Below are positions 34,028 through 43,102 of a stretch of DNA of 64,000 nt, one piece after another. The position numbers and the translations under genes are program-made. Source of the stretch: Oleisolibacter albus (GTDB lineage Bacteria; Pseudomonadota; Alphaproteobacteria; Azospirillales; Azospirillaceae); NCBI RefSeq assembly GCF_003336875.1, contig NZ_QGNJ01000003.1, positions 124,001 to 188,000 on the forward strand. The letters are read 5' to 3'. The notes beneath the pieces are model-generated. The model did no database searches. It had not been told where the DNA came from and was given only the letters and a program-made list of their open reading frames with translations. Positions within the stretch are counted from its first letter, which is position 1, and each line of letters starts with the position of its first letter.

Positions 34028-35005
34028 TCAATTGACGTTCAGGGCGTGCTTGGCCTCGTCCAGCAACTCCGTCTTCACGAAGTCGGTGGCCTTGGGCGGC
34101 TTGGACATCTTGCCGATGCCATGCTTGGCCATGGTGTCGGTGGTGGCCTGGATGTGCTCCGGCGTGATCGACAGGGTGTAGGGGGCATTGCCGATAGCGG
34201 CGTCGAAGTCGGCTTCCGACAGCTGGTTGCTGAACAGCTTCTCACGCACGAATTTGGACGCGGTCTCCTTGCTGTCCATGAAGGTCTTGGTGGCCTTGAC
34301 GAAGCACCGCATGTACTTCTCGGCCAGATCCCGATGTTCCTTCACGAAGGTCTCGGTCATGACCAGGGTGCGCACCGGCGAGCCGATGGGCGTGTCATAG
34401 GGCTTGACCACCTCGATGCCGAAGCCGGCGCTGACGGCCTGCGACCCCTGGGGCTCGGTCTGCATGATGGCATCCAGCTGCTTCAGCAGCAGGGCCTGGT
34501 TCAGGTCGGGATAGTTCAGATAGATGAGCTTGACGTCCTTGCCCGGCTGGTCTGACCCGGTGAGGCCGACTTTGGCCAGTTCGGCTGCCAGCAGCACCTC
34601 CTGGATGCCGCCGCGGGTCACGCCAACGGTCTTGCCCTTGAGGTCGGCCACGGTCTTGATGCCGGAGGCCGGGGTGGCGACCAGACGCGCGCCGCCCTGG
34701 GCGAAGCCGGCCACCACATAGATCGGCGCGCCGTTGGCACGGGCGGAAATGGCGGCTTCCGAGGCGGTCGCACCCACATCCAGCTCACCGGCCATGATGG
34801 CCTGCATGATGTCCGGACCCTTGGCGAAGATCTTGGTCTCCACCTTGATGCCGCAGGAGGGGGCGATCTCCTGCACATAGGAGACGGCGCCGAAATGGGC
34901 CAGCTTCAGGTTGCCGACGCGGATGACATCCTCGGCGGCCGCGGCGGTGGAGAGCAGGCTTGCAGACGCAAGAAGGGCGGCGAACAGGCGCAAGCGCGTT
35001 TTCAT
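34028..35005 (-). CDS. ABC transporter substrate-binding protein (TauA/SsuA-like)
   Basis: A 325-residue periplasmic binding protein. The signal peptide is RLRLFAALLASASLLSTAAAA. The mature part (VIRVGNLKLAHFGAV, MAGELDVGATASEAAI, DLKGKTVGVTRG) follows the NMT1/SsuA-type two-lobed fold. Members bind taurine, sulfonates, nitrate, pyrimidine precursors or aromatic acids, so the ligand cannot be assigned. It is the first gene of a leftward operon with permease, ATPase, DctB/DctD-like regulators and BKACE. A sigma-54-type promoter sits about 70 bases upstream. Confidence 0.9.
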   Translation of the reverse strand: MKTRLRLFAALLASASLLSTAAAAEDVIRVGNLKLAHFGAVSYVQEIAPSCGIKVETKIFAKGPDIMQAIMAGELDVGATASEAAISARANGAPIYVVAGFAQGGARLVATPASGIKTVADLKGKTVGVTRGGIQEVLLAAELAKVGLTGSDQPGKDVKLIYLNYPDLNQALLLKQLDAIMQTEPQGSQAVSAGFGIEVVKPYDTPIGSPVRTLVMTETFVKEHRDLAEKYMRCFVKATKTFMDSKETASKFVREKLFSNQLSEADFDAAIGNAPYTLSITPEHIQATTDTMAKHGIGKMSKPPKATDFVKTELLDEAKHALNVN

Positions 35006-35398
35006 GAGGTTTCGTCCCTATCGACATTGTTCGGTGCGGCCGGGGCGAACCGGCCGCACATTGCCGATCCCACTTAGCAGGATGCATGCCAGTGCTGCGT
35101 TGCGCGCACAATTCGGCCGCATAACCAGTGGTGGCCTTTGTCCAATCCGACTGTGCAGTGCAGCAGCGGAAGGGATGTGCGGCGGAAATCCGGAATGGCG
35201 GCGAGCGTGCCGTAACATTTTTCGCCGCGACACCATCGGCAGACCGCTCCGGATCGGACCGGTTAGGGGACGGTGCCGGAAAAGGACGGCAATCGGCCTG
35301 ATCCATGCCCCTGGCATTAAGAGGGGCCTAACGAATTGGAGGTATTTATTCGATGTAACGCCGCCCCTTGCCGGGGCGTGTCCCACTTCCGCGGGGTG
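35006..35398. other. Divergent intergenic region with regulatory signals
   Basis: About 390 bases between the leftward ABC operon and a small rightward gene. It holds the sigma-54-type promoter listed separately. Further upstream on the operon side are short dyads such as TGCG-N5-CGCA near 35096-35110, which could be part of an activator site, but none is convincing. Confidence 0.4.
35076..35091 (-). promoter_or_regulatory. Candidate sigma-54 promoter for the ABC/DctBD operon
   Basis: Read on the minus strand, the site is TGGCATGCATCCTGCT, against the consensus TGGCACG-N4-TTGCW. It keeps the essential GG and GC pair with exactly ten bases between them and differs at two consensus positions. 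Transcription would start about 12 bases beyond, leaving a leader of about 60 bases before the binding-protein ATG at 35005. The presence of a DctD-like sigma-54 activator in the same operon supports it. Confidence 0.6.
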
Positions 35399-35668
35399 AT
35401 GGCCGTGTCAGCGCCGCAGTCATTACAAGCATTGCTCTATGCCAACGTTCCAATCGACCTGCATATGTCGGCGATGGAGTTGTATGTGACCATGCGGACA
35501 TCCGCCGATATGGGCGATGTCAGTGATCGGGATCTGCAGAATTACCTCTGTTCCGAGGAATTCAGATTGATCCTCTTGTTGCATGAACAGAACCGCCGCG
35601 GCCAGTGGGATGCCGCGGGACCCGCTTCGGATGCGGGATCGGCAGGTCGGTCAGACCGTCCGGGGTGA
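35399..35668 (+). CDS. Small protein of unknown function
   Basis: An 89-residue open frame with GCGGGG a few bases before the ATG. The middle (SAMELYVTMRTSADMGDVSD, then a short helix rich in Glu and Leu) is predicted mainly helical and acidic; the last 25 residues are Gly/Ser/Asp-rich and look disordered. I do not recognise a family. Codon use is less GC-biased than in the neighbours. It overlaps the end of a convergent small gene by 18 bases, so at most one of the two extreme 3' ends is under coding constraint. Confidence 0.4.
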   Translation: MAVSAPQSLQALLYANVPIDLHMSAMELYVTMRTSADMGDVSDRDLQNYLCSEEFRLILLLHEQNRRGQWDAAGPASDAGSAGRSDRPG

Positions 35669-36031
35669 GGGGCGGCGCGGAGGGGGATTGCCCATCCGCG
35701 CAGACGGGCCGGTGACATCCACGCGTTGCGATGAGCGTCGGCGCAGCAGTTGCGCCACCAGCAACAGCGTGGCGTCCAGCGCATCCTCCACGGCGCGCAA
35801 ACGGATCAGGCGGGCCGCCGCCATGCTGATCTGTGTCCGGCGGGCCGTATCGTCATCCTTCTCGGCGTCCGGCGCACACAGATGGTTCAGCTGATGCTGC
35901 AAGCTATCCACCTGGTGTGTGACCCGGGCGAGATGGCAGAATGTTGCGCGTGCATGCGGGCAATCGGGGATGGGGGGGCCGTGTGTCCCATCCCAGAGCC
36001 CATCATCCGATGGCTTTCTGAAATCCTTCAT
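35651..36031 (-). CDS. Small protein of unknown function, helical
   Basis: A 126-residue frame from the ATG at 36031; a longer form from 36118 is possible. The central part (VTHQVDSLQHQLNHL and ISMAAARLIRLRAVEDALDA) is strongly helical with Leu/Val spacing that could form a coiled coil. The C-terminus is basic (QLLRRRSSQR). No signal peptide, membrane segment or known domain is visible. No strong ribosome site is seen. It is convergent to the small gene on its left. Confidence 0.35.
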   Translation of the reverse strand: MKDFRKPSDDGLWDGTHGPPIPDCPHARATFCHLARVTHQVDSLQHQLNHLCAPDAEKDDDTARRTQISMAAARLIRLRAVEDALDATLLLVAQLLRRRSSQRVDVTGPSARMGNPPPRRPSPRTV

Positions 36032-36391
36032 TCGTCGCGCCTGGTGCAGGATTTTCCTTACCGTATCAGGGATATTATGCCGGCATCCCCGATGGGAAAG
36101 TCGTGCCGTCCAACTCATTGGTTGTTCTGCTGTTCCTTCGCCCTACGCCGGCCTCGCCTTTTTTTCGGACGGCGGGCGGGATGCGGGTCTGGCGTCTGCG
36201 GGGGGGGGGGGGGCGGGTCTGTTGCCGCTCCGGGGCCGCATCATCATGCCGCCTTGGGAGAATGAACCGCGATGTGCAGGGTTTGCCCTCCTGGTCCGTT
36301 GAAGCGGTAACGGCACAATCAGCCCCGATCCGGCCTCCATCCTTCGGCTGGGCGGCCATGAGCCGGTGACAGTCCGGCTTGAGGAGTGACG
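36032..36391. other. Intergenic region with G14 tract upstream of RND operon
   Basis: About 360 bases between a small leftward gene and the RND adaptor gene. It includes an uninterrupted run of 14 G at 36200-36213, about 180 bases before the adaptor ATG. Such runs slip easily during replication. No clear gene or promoter motif is visible besides the ribosome site GAGGAG at 36381-36386. Confidence 0.5.
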
Positions 36392-37573
36392 ATGCAGCGT
36401 TCGGTGTGGGTGGTCCTGGTCCTGTCGGCGGTAGTGGCAGCCGGGGCGTGGTACGGTTTTGGTCGCCGGTCCGGGGGGGAGGGCCGCGCGGCCGCACCTC
36501 CGCCCGAGGTTACGGTCGCCACAGTAAGCCGCGGGCCAGCCGCCTTGTCGGTTGCTGCCGTCGGCACGGTTCGGCCCATCCAGTCCGTGCAGATCATGCC
36601 GCTGGTCGAGGGACCCATCATCCGGGTGGCCTTCACCGATGGACAACTGGTCCAGCCGGGCCAATTGCTGTTCGAAATCGATCCGCGCCCCTATCAGGCC
36701 GCTCTTGATCAGGCAGAGGGGCAGCAGGCCCAGGACCGGGCCAATCTTACCTCGGCCCGGCTCGATCTGGCGCGGGCGGAAGAGTTGGCGGAGAAGCGCT
36801 TCACCAGCCGGCAGTCCCTGGACCAGCAGCGCGCCACGGTCGAAGCCCTCACGGCGGCAGTCAAGGCCGACGAGGCCCGGGTGGCGGCCGCCCGGGTCAA
36901 TCTGGAGCGGACCCGGATCACGGCCCCGGTGGCGGGCAAGGTCGGGCAGGCGCAACTGACCGTCGGCAATATCGCCCGTCCGGGTCAGACCACCCCGTTG
37001 ACCACCATCAACCAGCTGAGTCCCATCGACGTGCAGTTCGCCCTGCCGCAGGCGCGCCTGCCCCAGATGCATACGGCCAACGGCCAGGGACCTGTTCCGG
37101 TCATTGCCCGGGATTCACAGACAGGCCGTACGCTGGCCCAAGGGGCGCTGGTCTTCATCGACAACACGGTTGATGCCGCGACCGGGACGGTGTCGATGAA
37201 GGCCCGCTTCGCCAACGAGGACGGGGTGCTCTGGCCGGGTCAGTTCCTGACCATGGCGGCACAGATTGACCAGCGGCCCGATGCCGTGCTGCTGGATCCG
37301 GCGGCCGTAGCCACCGGACCCGACGGCTATTACGTCTATGTGGTTCGTCCCGATGATACGGTGGAAGCGCGGGCGGTGACCCTGGCCGATCTGCAGGACG
37401 CGCGGGCCGTCGTCGATGCGGGTCTGAGCGGTGGTGAGCGCGTCATCGTCAATGGTCAGCTGCGCGTGGTGCCGGGGGGCAAGGTACGGGTCCGGCAGAC
37501 TGCGCCCGCACCGGATCAGATGCCCGGTCCGGCCCAGGCTTCAGCCCTGCCGCAGGGAGCGCCGGCACGATGA
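36392..37573 (+). CDS. RND efflux periplasmic adaptor (membrane fusion protein)
   Basis: A 393-residue HlyD/AcrA-family adaptor. One N-terminal membrane segment (VWVVLVLSAVVAAGAWYGF) anchors it. The lipoyl-type half reads VGTVRPIQSVQIMPLVEGPI and the matching half RITAPVAGKVGQAQLTVGNI. Between them a coiled-coil hairpin spans about residues 95-165. The barrel and membrane-proximal domains follow (VSMKARFANEDGVLWPGQFL). It bridges the inner-membrane pump encoded next, overlapping it as ATGA, to an outer-membrane channel. GAGGAG lies five bases before the ATG at 36392. No outer-membrane factor gene is present here. Confidence 0.93.
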   Translation: MQRSVWVVLVLSAVVAAGAWYGFGRRSGGEGRAAAPPPEVTVATVSRGPAALSVAAVGTVRPIQSVQIMPLVEGPIIRVAFTDGQLVQPGQLLFEIDPRPYQAALDQAEGQQAQDRANLTSARLDLARAEELAEKRFTSRQSLDQQRATVEALTAAVKADEARVAAARVNLERTRITAPVAGKVGQAQLTVGNIARPGQTTPLTTINQLSPIDVQFALPQARLPQMHTANGQGPVPVIARDSQTGRTLAQGALVFIDNTVDAATGTVSMKARFANEDGVLWPGQFLTMAAQIDQRPDAVLLDPAAVATGPDGYYVYVVRPDDTVEARAVTLADLQDARAVVDAGLSGGERVIVNGQLRVVPGGKVRVRQTAPAPDQMPGPAQASALPQGAPAR

Positions 37574-40500
37574 GCAACGATACCCATCAGCCGGGGACCG
37601 GCGAACCGGACGTTCCGCCCCCAACGGAAAGCCATGCCGGCATCTCCGCCCCCTTCATCCGCCGTCCCATCGCCACGGTGCTGCTGTCACTGGCCCTGCT
37701 GGCGTTCGGCAGCGTCGCCTTCCTGTTGCTGCCGGTGGCGGCCTTGCCGCAGGTGGAGTTCCCGACCATCCAGATCAGTGCCAGCCTGTCGGGAGCCAGC
37801 CCCGAGGTGATGGCGCGTTCCGTGGCGGCTCCGTTGGAGCGGCAGTTGGCGACCATCGCCGGCACCACCCAGCTGACCTCCACCAGCTCAACCGGCACCA
37901 CGCAGATCACCATGCAGTTCGATCTGAGCCGGGACATCGATTCCGCGGCCCAGGACGTGGCGGCGGCCATCCAGGCGGCCCGCGGGCGCCTGCCCAGCGA
38001 TCTGCCGGATCCGCCAACCTATCGCAAGGTGAACCCATCGGAAGCGCCCGTGCTGCTGCTGGCCCTGACCTCCGATCAATTGCCCAGCTACGAGGTGACG
38101 CGCTGGGCCGACACGCTGGCGCAGCAGATTTCATCAGAACCCGGTGTGGCCGAGGTCCGCATCGCCGGTGAGCAGAAATACGCCGTCCGTATCGATCTCA
38201 ACCCCACGGCGCTGGCGGCCCTGGGCATCGGTGTGGACGAGGTGGCCACCACCATCCAGCAGAGCAACCAGAACCAGCCCAAGGGCCAGCTGCAGGGGCC
38301 GGGGCGGGCCGTGGGGCTGGATGCCAACGACCAGCTGAAGGAGGCCAAGGCCTTCCGCGACGTGCTGGTGACCTACCGCAACGGGGCAGCGGTGAAGCTG
38401 CAGGACGTGGCCCGTGTCTATGATGGAGTCGAGGACGACCGGCAGCGCGCCATTTTCGGTGACCGTCCTGGCGTGTTGCTGCTGATCACCCGCCAGTCCG
38501 ATGCCAACGTCATCGACACGGTCGACGGCATCCTGGGGCGCCTGCCGCAACTGACCCAGAGCGTCCCGCCGACCGTCTCGGTCGCCGTCGTTTCCGACCG
38601 TTCGCTTTCGGTGCGCGACAGCGTGCACGAGGTGGAGTTCACGCTGGTCCTGACCGTCGGGTTGGTGGTGCTGACCATCCTTCTGTTCCTGCGCAACATC
38701 ACGGCGACGCTGATACCGGCCACGGCGGTGCCGCTGTCGCTGGTGGGCACCTTCGCCGTCATGTATGCCTGCGGCTACAGCCTGAACAATCTCAGCCTGA
38801 TGGGGCTGACCATCGCCGTGGGGCTGGTGGTGGATGATGCCATTGTCATGCTGGAAAACATCGTCCGCCATATCGAGGAAGGGTTGCCGCCGTTCCGCGC
38901 GGCATTGAAGGGCGCGTCGGAGATCGGTTTCACCATCGTCTCCATCACCATCAGTCTGGTGGCGGTGTTCATCCCGCTGCTGCTGATGGGGGGCATCGTC
39001 GGCCGGCTGTTCCGGGAATTCGCTGTCACCGTGACGGCAGCACTGATCGTCTCCATGCTGGTGTCGCTGACACTGACGCCGATGCTGGCCTCCCGCTACA
39101 TCCGGCCTGAGCCTCCGCCAGAGCGCCGGGGCCGGCTCTACCGCCTGTCCGAGCGTGCTTTCGACGGTATGCTGCAGGCGTATGAGCGGAGCCTGGATGT
39201 CGTGCTGCGTCACCAGCTCGTGACGCTGCTGGCCACGCTGCTGGTCATGGCCTGCACGGTCGCGCTTTACATCCATCTGCCCAAGGGCTTCCTCCCGCAG
39301 GAGGATACCGGCCAGATCCAGGGACAGGTGGAGGCGTCCCCCGACGTTTCCTTCACCCGCATGCTGCAGCTGATGGGCGAGGTCACGGCCGTGGTCAATG
39401 CCGATCCCGACGTCCAGGCGTCCGCGGCCTTCCTGGGAGGCCGCGCGGGTTCGGGAAACACGGGACGCATGTTCATCACCCTGAAACCACGGGGAGACCG
39501 TGACCGCAGTGCCGATGCGGTCATCGCTTCGCTGCGGCCGAAATTCGCCAGACTGCAGGGGGTGAAGGTGTTCCTGCAGGCCAGCCAGAATATCCGCATC
39601 GGCGGGATGCAGACCCGCTCCCAGTATCAGTTCACGCTGCGTTCCCTGGATGCGGCGACTCTGAACAGCTGGGCGCCGCGGATCGAGGCGGCGTTGCGGA
39701 CCGTGGACGGGGTGGAGGATGTGGCTTCCGACCAGCAATCAATCAGCCCGCGTCTGGCCCTGACCGTGGACCGTGTGCAGGCGGGCCGTCTGGGCGTCAC
39801 CATCCAGTCGGTGGATGCGGCCCTTTACGGGGCCTTCGGCGACCGTTTCGTCTCCACCATCTATGCCGATACCGACCAGTACCGGGTGGTGATGTCGGTG
39901 GCCGACCGTTTCCAGACCGACGCCAGCGCGCTGGAGGGGCTCTATGTCCGCTCCAGCAGCGGCGGGCTGGTGCCGCTGACAGCCTTCACCACGGTGAAGC
40001 CGGCGGTGGCGGCCCTGTCGGTCAACCATTCCCAGCAGTTCCCGTCGGTCACGCTGTCCTTCAATCTGCGCCCCGGCACCTCGCTGGGCCAGGTGATCCC
40101 GCAGATCCAGGCCATTCCGGCCGGGATCGGGGCGCCGCCCACCATCTCGGCCCTGTTCCAGGGCACGGCGCAGGAATTCCAGCGTTCCCTGTCCAGCCAG
40201 CCCCTGCTGATCGCGGCGGCGCTGTTCGCCGTCTATGTGGTGCTGGGCGTGCTGTATGAGAGCTTCATCCATCCCATCACCATCCTGTCCACCATTCCCT
40301 CGGCCGGGTTGGGGGCGTTGTTGGGACTGTGGGGCACCGGGCTGGAACTGAGCGTCGTGGCCATCATCGGCATCATCATGCTGATCGGCATCGTCAAGAA
40401 GAACGCCATCATGATGGTGGACTTCGCCATTCAGGAGGAGCGGACGGGCAGAAGCCCGGCCGAGAGCATCCGTCAGGCCTGTCTCAAGCGGTTCCGGCCG

Positions 40501-40728
40501 ATCATGATGACCAGCTTCGCCGCCATCCTGGGGGGTGTGCCGCTGGCCCTGTCCAGCGGCTATGGGGCGGAGCTGCGAACGCCGCTGGGTGTCACCATCG
40601 TGGCCGGCCTGCTGGTCAGCCAGGTGCTGACGCTCTATTCGACGCCGGTCATCTATCTCTATCTCGACCGCTTGCAGGTGCGCCTGTCGCGGCGCGGTCA
40701 GGCAACGGCACCGGTGGCGGCGGAATAA
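37570..40728 (+). CDS. RND multidrug efflux permease (HAE1, MdtB/MdtC-like)
   Basis: A 1052-residue proton-driven pump of the hydrophobe/amphiphile efflux family. The start is cytoplasmic, then FIRRPIATVLLSLALLAFGS forms the first span. The proton-relay Asp pair lies in the fourth span (GLVVDDAIVMLENI). Large periplasmic loops follow spans 1 and 7. The second half ends with GIVKKNAIMMVDFAIQEER and FAAILGGVPLALSSGYGAEL, closest to MdtB/MdtC. Length is normal. The cargo is unknown, but drugs, detergents or metabolites are usual. It shares an operon with the upstream adaptor. Confidence 0.94.
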   Translation: MSNDTHQPGTGEPDVPPPTESHAGISAPFIRRPIATVLLSLALLAFGSVAFLLLPVAALPQVEFPTIQISASLSGASPEVMARSVAAPLERQLATIAGTTQLTSTSSTGTTQITMQFDLSRDIDSAAQDVAAAIQAARGRLPSDLPDPPTYRKVNPSEAPVLLLALTSDQLPSYEVTRWADTLAQQISSEPGVAEVRIAGEQKYAVRIDLNPTALAALGIGVDEVATTIQQSNQNQPKGQLQGPGRAVGLDANDQLKEAKAFRDVLVTYRNGAAVKLQDVARVYDGVEDDRQRAIFGDRPGVLLLITRQSDANVIDTVDGILGRLPQLTQSVPPTVSVAVVSDRSLSVRDSVHEVEFTLVLTVGLVVLTILLFLRNITATLIPATAVPLSLVGTFAVMYACGYSLNNLSLMGLTIAVGLVVDDAIVMLENIVRHIEEGLPPFRAALKGASEIGFTIVSITISLVAVFIPLLLMGGIVGRLFREFAVTVTAALIVSMLVSLTLTPMLASRYIRPEPPPERRGRLYRLSERAFDGMLQAYERSLDVVLRHQLVTLLATLLVMACTVALYIHLPKGFLPQEDTGQIQGQVEASPDVSFTRMLQLMGEVTAVVNADPDVQASAAFLGGRAGSGNTGRMFITLKPRGDRDRSADAVIASLRPKFARLQGVKVFLQASQNIRIGGMQTRSQYQFTLRSLDAATLNSWAPRIEAALRTVDGVEDVASDQQSISPRLALTVDRVQAGRLGVTIQSVDAALYGAFGDRFVSTIYADTDQYRVVMSVADRFQTDASALEGLYVRSSSGGLVPLTAFTTVKPAVAALSVNHSQQFPSVTLSFNLRPGTSLGQVIPQIQAIPAGIGAPPTISALFQGTAQEFQRSLSSQPLLIAAALFAVYVVLGVLYESFIHPITILSTIPSAGLGALLGLWGTGLELSVVAIIGIIMLIGIVKKNAIMMVDFAIQEERTGRSPAESIRQACLKRFRPIMMTSFAAILGGVPLALSSGYGAELRTPLGVTIVAGLLVSQVLTLYSTPVIYLYLDRLQVRLSRRGQATAPVAAE

Positions 40729-40735
40729 TGGGGCA

Positions 40736-41644
40736 TCAGACCGGCGCCGCCCGGGCGGCTGCGCCGGCCGCCTCCACCAGCCAGCTGCGGAAGGCCGCCA
40801 GCGGGCCATAGGCATCCCGCTCCGGCGGATAGACCAGATGATAGCCACCGCTCCCGTCCAGTCGCTGGCCGGGCAGCCTGCGCAACTCGCCGCTGTCGAT
40901 CTCGTCCTGGACCAGGATGCTGGGCACCAGGGCACAGCCGAGCCCGGCGACCGCGGCGCGGATGACCAGCAGGAACTGTTCGAACACCAGGGCGGGCTGG
41001 TCCGTGCCGCGTTGCAGCCCCTGGGTCCGGAACCAGCGGTCCCAGCCATCCAGGCGCGTTTCCTGCAGCAGCAGCGGCAGGTGCAGCAGATCGGCGGGCG
41101 CGCGCGCGCGCTCGGCCAGGGCGGGGGCGGCCACCGGCACCAGCTCCTCCCCCAGGAAGCGCAGGCAGACCAGACCCGGCGCCGTCGGCGCGCCGCTGAG
41201 GATGGCCGCGTCGATCCCCTCCGCCCGCAGATCGAAGGGGCGGACGCGGGTGGAGAAATTGATGCTGATGTCGCGGTGCCGGGCGAAGAAATCGGGCAGG
41301 CGCGGCATCAGCCAGCGGGCGCCGAAGGTGGGCAGGATGGCCAGATCCAGCGTGCCGCCGCCGCTGTCGAAGGCGATGGTGCGGGCACTGGCCTGGGCCA
41401 GCCGCGACAGCACCTCCCGCGCCTGTTCGGCGAAGTAACGGCCGGCGGGGGTCAGGCCGATGCGCTGGCGCACCCGGTGGAACAGGGCGACGCCCAGCTG
41501 CGCCTCCAGCTGGGCCACATGCCGGCTGATGGCCCCCTGGGTCAGGTTCAACTCAGCGGCGGCACGGGTGAAGCTGCCCAGCCGGGCCGCCGCCTCGAAC
41601 GCGGCCAGGGCGGCGGTGCCGGGCAGCAGGCGGCGGGCGAACAT
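40736..41644 (-). CDS. LysR family regulator (GcvA/GcdR-like)
   Basis: A 302-residue LysR protein. The HTH region reads AFEAAARLGSFTRAAAELNL, TQGAISRHVAQLEAQLGVAL and FHRVRQRIGLTPAGR. The effector domain contains DLAILPTFGARWLMPRLPDF, which is the GcvA-subgroup pattern. It is divergent from gcdH, 203 bases away, and dyads of LysR type lie in between. It is therefore the likely activator of glutaryl-CoA catabolism, as GcdR is in pseudomonads. Its own 3' end lies seven bases from the RND gene's stop. Confidence 0.9.
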   Translation of the reverse strand: MFARRLLPGTAALAAFEAAARLGSFTRAAAELNLTQGAISRHVAQLEAQLGVALFHRVRQRIGLTPAGRYFAEQAREVLSRLAQASARTIAFDSGGGTLDLAILPTFGARWLMPRLPDFFARHRDISINFSTRVRPFDLRAEGIDAAILSGAPTAPGLVCLRFLGEELVPVAAPALAERARAPADLLHLPLLLQETRLDGWDRWFRTQGLQRGTDQPALVFEQFLLVIRAAVAGLGCALVPSILVQDEIDSGELRRLPGQRLDGSGGYHLVYPPERDAYGPLAAFRSWLVEAAGAAARAAPV

Positions 41645-41661
41645 GGGCGGTCTTCCTGTGC

Positions 41662-41750
41662 ATGATGATCATGGCGACTTTACACGCCCGTGCCGACATC
41701 GCCAGTCCGGTCTGCCCTGTTGATGAGTAAAAATCATGAAGTGGATGATC
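41662..41750. promoter_or_regulatory. LysR-type operator array upstream of gcdH
   Basis: The region has ATGATGATCAT at 41662-41672, then ATGAGTAAAAATCAT at 41723-41737, a 15-base dyad with the exact T-N11-A spacing of a LysR box. It is followed, sharing the TCAT, by a second 15-base dyad TCATGAAGTGGATGA ending at 41748. Two dyad centres 11 bases apart put both on one face of the helix. This fits the recognition and activation sites of a LysR regulator between the divergent LysR and gcdH genes. Confidence 0.6.
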
Positions 41751-41847
41751 AAAGCTGGTTTGATCCGGGGCCGATCCCGGCGTAAACGGAGCGGGAAGCC
41801 CGGCGCGGGGTCGCTGCCTGCCGGGAGATTTGGGGAGGAGATGCGCG

Positions 41848-43029
41848 ATGGCCGAGGCGTTCCGCTGGGATGATCCGTTCCTGCTGGAGGATCAGCTGAC
41901 GGAGGAGGAGCGGATGATCCGCGACACCGCCCGCGCCTATGCCCAGGAGCGGCTGCAGCCGCGGGTGACCCAGGCCTTCGCCGCCGAGGAGACGGATCCC
42001 GCCATTTTCCGGGAGATGGGGGCGTTGGGCCTGCTGGGCATGACCGTTCCGGAAACCTATGGCGGCGCCGGCGTCGGCTATGTCTCCTATGGGCTGGTCG
42101 CCCGCGAGATCGAGCGTGTGGACAGTGGTTACCGCTCGATGATGAGCGTGCAGTCCTCGCTGGTCATGCATCCGATCCACGCCTATGGCAGCGAGGCGCA
42201 GCGGCGCACCTATCTGCCGAAACTGGCCTCGGGCGAGTGGATCGGCTGTTTCGGCCTGACCGAGCCGGACGCCGGCTCCGATCCCGCCGGCCTGCGTACC
42301 CGGGCCGAGAAGGTGGCCGACGGCTACCGGCTGACCGGCAGCAAGATGTGGATCTCCAACGCGCCGATCGCCGATGTGTTCGTGGTCTGGGCCAAGTCTG
42401 ACGCCCATGATGGCGCCATCCGCGGCTTCGTGCTGGACAAGGGGCTGCCCGGTCTGACGGCGCCGAAGATCGGTGGCAAGCTGTCCCTGCGCGCCTCCAT
42501 CACCGGCGAGATCGTCATGGATGGGGTGGTGGTGCCGGAGGAGGCGCTGCTGCCCAACGTCTCCGGCCTGAAGGGGCCGTTCGGCTGTCTGAACCGGGCC
42601 CGCTACGGCATCTCCTGGGGCGCCATGGGTGCGGCGGAAGCCTGTTTCGAGGCCGCCCGCCGGTACACGCTGGACCGCAAGCAGTTCGGCCGGCCCCTGG
42701 CCGCCACCCAGCTGGTCCAGAAGAAGCTGGCCGACATGCAGACCGAGATCGCGCTGGGCCTGCAGGCCTCCCTGCGGGTCGGCCGCCTGTTCGATGCCGG
42801 AACGGTGGCGCCGGAAATGATTTCGATTGTGAAACGGAACAATTGCGGCAAGGCGCTGGACATTGCCAGGCAGGCCCGCGACATGCATGGCGGCAACGGC
42901 ATTTCCGAGGAGTTCCAGGTCATCCGCCACATGCTGAACCTGGAAACCGTCAACACCTACGAGGGCACGCACGACATCCACGCCCTGATCCTGGGCCGGG
43001 CCATCACCGGTATCCAGGCATTCTTCTGA
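41848..43029 (+). CDS. gcdH: Glutaryl-CoA dehydrogenase
   Basis: A 393-residue acyl-CoA dehydrogenase that oxidises and decarboxylates glutaryl-CoA to crotonyl-CoA, using FAD. The start [20 protein letters not shown] is a GcdH hallmark. The substrate-site stretch [16 protein letters not shown] contains the Arg that binds the distal carboxylate, and [20 protein letters not shown] contains the catalytic Glu. FAD contacts are in [14 protein letters not shown]. The ATG at 41848 has GGGGAGGAG upstream. It pairs with the downstream CoA-transferase, which would form glutaryl-CoA from glutarate, as in lysine and tryptophan breakdown. Confidence 0.95.
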   Translation: MAEAFRWDDPFLLEDQLTEEERMIRDTARAYAQERLQPRVTQAFAAEETDPAIFREMGALGLLGMTVPETYGGAGVGYVSYGLVAREIERVDSGYRSMMSVQSSLVMHPIHAYGSEAQRRTYLPKLASGEWIGCFGLTEPDAGSDPAGLRTRAEKVADGYRLTGSKMWISNAPIADVFVVWAKSDAHDGAIRGFVLDKGLPGLTAPKIGGKLSLRASITGEIVMDGVVVPEEALLPNVSGLKGPFGCLNRARYGISWGAMGAAEACFEAARRYTLDRKQFGRPLAATQLVQKKLADMQTEIALGLQASLRVGRLFDAGTVAPEMISIVKRNNCGKALDIARQARDMHGGNGISEEFQVIRHMLNLETVNTYEGTHDIHALILGRAITGIQAFF

Positions 43030-43102
43030 GGACGAGGCGCCGGGCGCCTAGCGTCGGCGGTGGCGCGCCGGTCTCTCCATCTCCAGTCGGGAGCGTTCAT
43101 CC

